Positions 4,424 through 5,111 of a stretch of DNA of 5,111 nt are shown in pieces. Position 1 is the stretch's first letter. Each line of letters begins with the position of its first letter. The position numbers and the translations under genes are program-made. The notes under the pieces were generated by a model, which saw only the letters and a program-made list of their open reading frames with translations, did not search any database and was not told the DNA's origin. Origin of the DNA: an uncultured Erythrobacter sp. (lineage in GTDB: Bacteria; Pseudomonadota; Alphaproteobacteria; Sphingomonadales; Sphingomonadaceae). The stretch is taken from contig CAMYIQ010000074.1 in NCBI GenBank assembly GCA_947258465.1, positions 1 through 5,111 on the forward strand. Reading direction: 5' to 3'.

Positions 4424-5111
4424 TCAGCGCGTCTCACAGCGCTCCGAGATGAGATTTTCCAGGTCGGCAAGGCTCCGGAAGATCACAGAAAAGCGGTCGC
4501 CTCCCATGCCGGCTCCGAGGATCACGGCAACGCCCGCTGGAGGGCCTGTCTCAACGCTGTCGATCTTGAGTCTGATGTTCTTCTCCCAGTACGGGGCTTC
4601 CCGGCCGTCGTCGGTGGTGATGAAATAGCTGTCGCCGCAATGGCGGATTGCTGTGACACGCATTACGGGTGGTGCGTTGTCGATCGGTTCTGGAGCTCCT
4701 GCCCTCAGCCATGCGGCTGGGATGAAACCTTCGTCGATAGCCTTCCTGCCGCCGCCGGGCTGGCCGGCGATTTCGAGGAAGGCAACGAGATCTGCGCGTG
4801 CTTGGGGGTCGTCGATCCCCGGGAACGTCATGTAGGTGTCGGGGATCATCCCTGCCGGGTCTGACAACCAATCGTCGAGTGCGGCCGCGTTCCAGGAAAA
4901 GTCAGCGTCTCGCAATCCGGTCGAATAGCGCTCGAACCCCTCCCCGGTACCCGCAATGCGTCCCATAAAGCCGTCGAGGCTTGGGCCGCTCAGATGCAGG
5001 CCGGGTTCGAGGGCATGGCAGGCGGTGCAGGCGCGATAGACTTGTCCACCACGCCGAGGGTCCCCTCCTGCGAGTGCGGCCGAGCTGACCGAAAGGCCGG
5101 CCAGTGCGGCA
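4424..5111 (-). CDS. Class I cytochrome c with C-terminal extension (5' end beyond window)
   Basis: 228 residues are visible; the frame runs open off the right edge, so the initiator and early signal peptide are missing. The visible part begins with the end of a signal peptide (cleavage likely after SSAALA, residue 14). Then comes a mono-heme cytochrome c fold: GGQVYRACTACHALEPG with the CTACH heme site at 28-32, GPSLDGFMGRIAG, WNAAALDDWLSDP, and the likely axial Met 94 in TYMTFPGI, closing with LVAFLEIA. About 80 further residues (about 148-228) form a separate predicted module with HCGDSYF (157-163), YWEKN (174-178), GAGMGGDR (199-206) and a late Cys 225. I do not recognise a named domain there. 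The ATG at 4966 is internal; starting there would lose the heme motif. It is the first visible gene of the operon, 2 nt before the propeller gene, and probably a periplasmic electron carrier. Confidence 0.93.
   Translation of the reverse strand, partial: AALAGLSVSSAALAGGDPRRGGQVYRACTACHALEPGLHLSGPSLDGFMGRIAGTGEGFERYSTGLRDADFSWNAAALDDWLSDPAGMIPDTYMTFPGIDDPQARADLVAFLEIAGQPGGGRKAIDEGFIPAAWLRAGAPEPIDNAPPVMRVTAIRHCGDSYFITTDDGREAPYWEKNIRLKIDSVETGPPAGVAVILGAGMGGDRFSVIFRSLADLENLISERCETR

Noticed and set aside
4424..4966. A 180-residue gene starting at 4966
   Set aside because: The same frame stays open to the window edge and includes the CTACH heme motif and a signal-peptide end, so 4966 is an internal Met.
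1..5111. Mobile elements, CRISPR array, tRNA/rRNA or an internal promoter
   Set aside because: No transposase, terminal repeats, regular repeat-spacer pattern or RNA-gene sequence was seen, and the gene junctions leave no room for a separate promoter outside coding sequence.

Overview
The window is one uninterrupted, leftward-reading (minus-strand) gene cluster of ten genes. It looks like an accessory copper-handling operon from a proteobacterium. An alphaproteobacterium is my best guess, from the fairly high GC (about 60 % by eye), the CcmG type and the style of cytochrome c; the window holds no phylogenetic marker, so this is inference. Both ends are open: the first gene (right edge) lacks its 5' end and the last gene (left edge) lacks its 3' end.

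In transcription order (right to left) the genes are: a class I cytochrome c with an unusual C-terminal extension (4424-5111, 5'-partial); a Tat-exported Asp-box (BNR) beta-propeller protein (3477-4421); a DUF411/CopG-type periplasmic copper protein (3019-3465); a multi-pass membrane protein of unknown family (2448-2984); a 46-residue Met-rich single-span membrane protein (2308-2448), easily missed because of its size; a second class I cytochrome c (1829-2311); a CcmG/DsbE-type thioredoxin (1227-1832); a TlpA/ResA-type thioredoxin (622-1230); a two-span membrane protein with an intramembrane Cys cluster (184-609); and a secreted small Met-rich protein (1-191, 3'-partial).

Neighbouring genes overlap by 1, 4, 4, 4 and 8 nt or are separated by 2, 11, 12 and 34 nt. 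The whole set is therefore very probably a single translationally coupled transcript, with promoter and terminator outside the window. I see no RNA genes, mobile elements, CRISPR array or internal promoter. The plus-strand reading frames are shadows.

Every product carries an export signal or membrane segments, so the set acts in the periplasm and inner membrane. The shared theme is copper and redox: soft-metal ligands (Met/Cys/His-rich small proteins, CopG CxCC), two heme electron carriers, and two thiol-disulfide proteins, one of them of the type that keeps apocytochrome cysteines reduced. My inference is a periplasmic copper-redox module in which CopG and the Met-rich proteins bind or interconvert copper, the cytochromes pass electrons, and CcmG/TlpA protect thiols and cytochrome maturation from copper oxidation. 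No copper ATPase, multicopper oxidase or regulator lies in the window, so the copper role rests on the DUF411 gene and on ligand-rich sequences.
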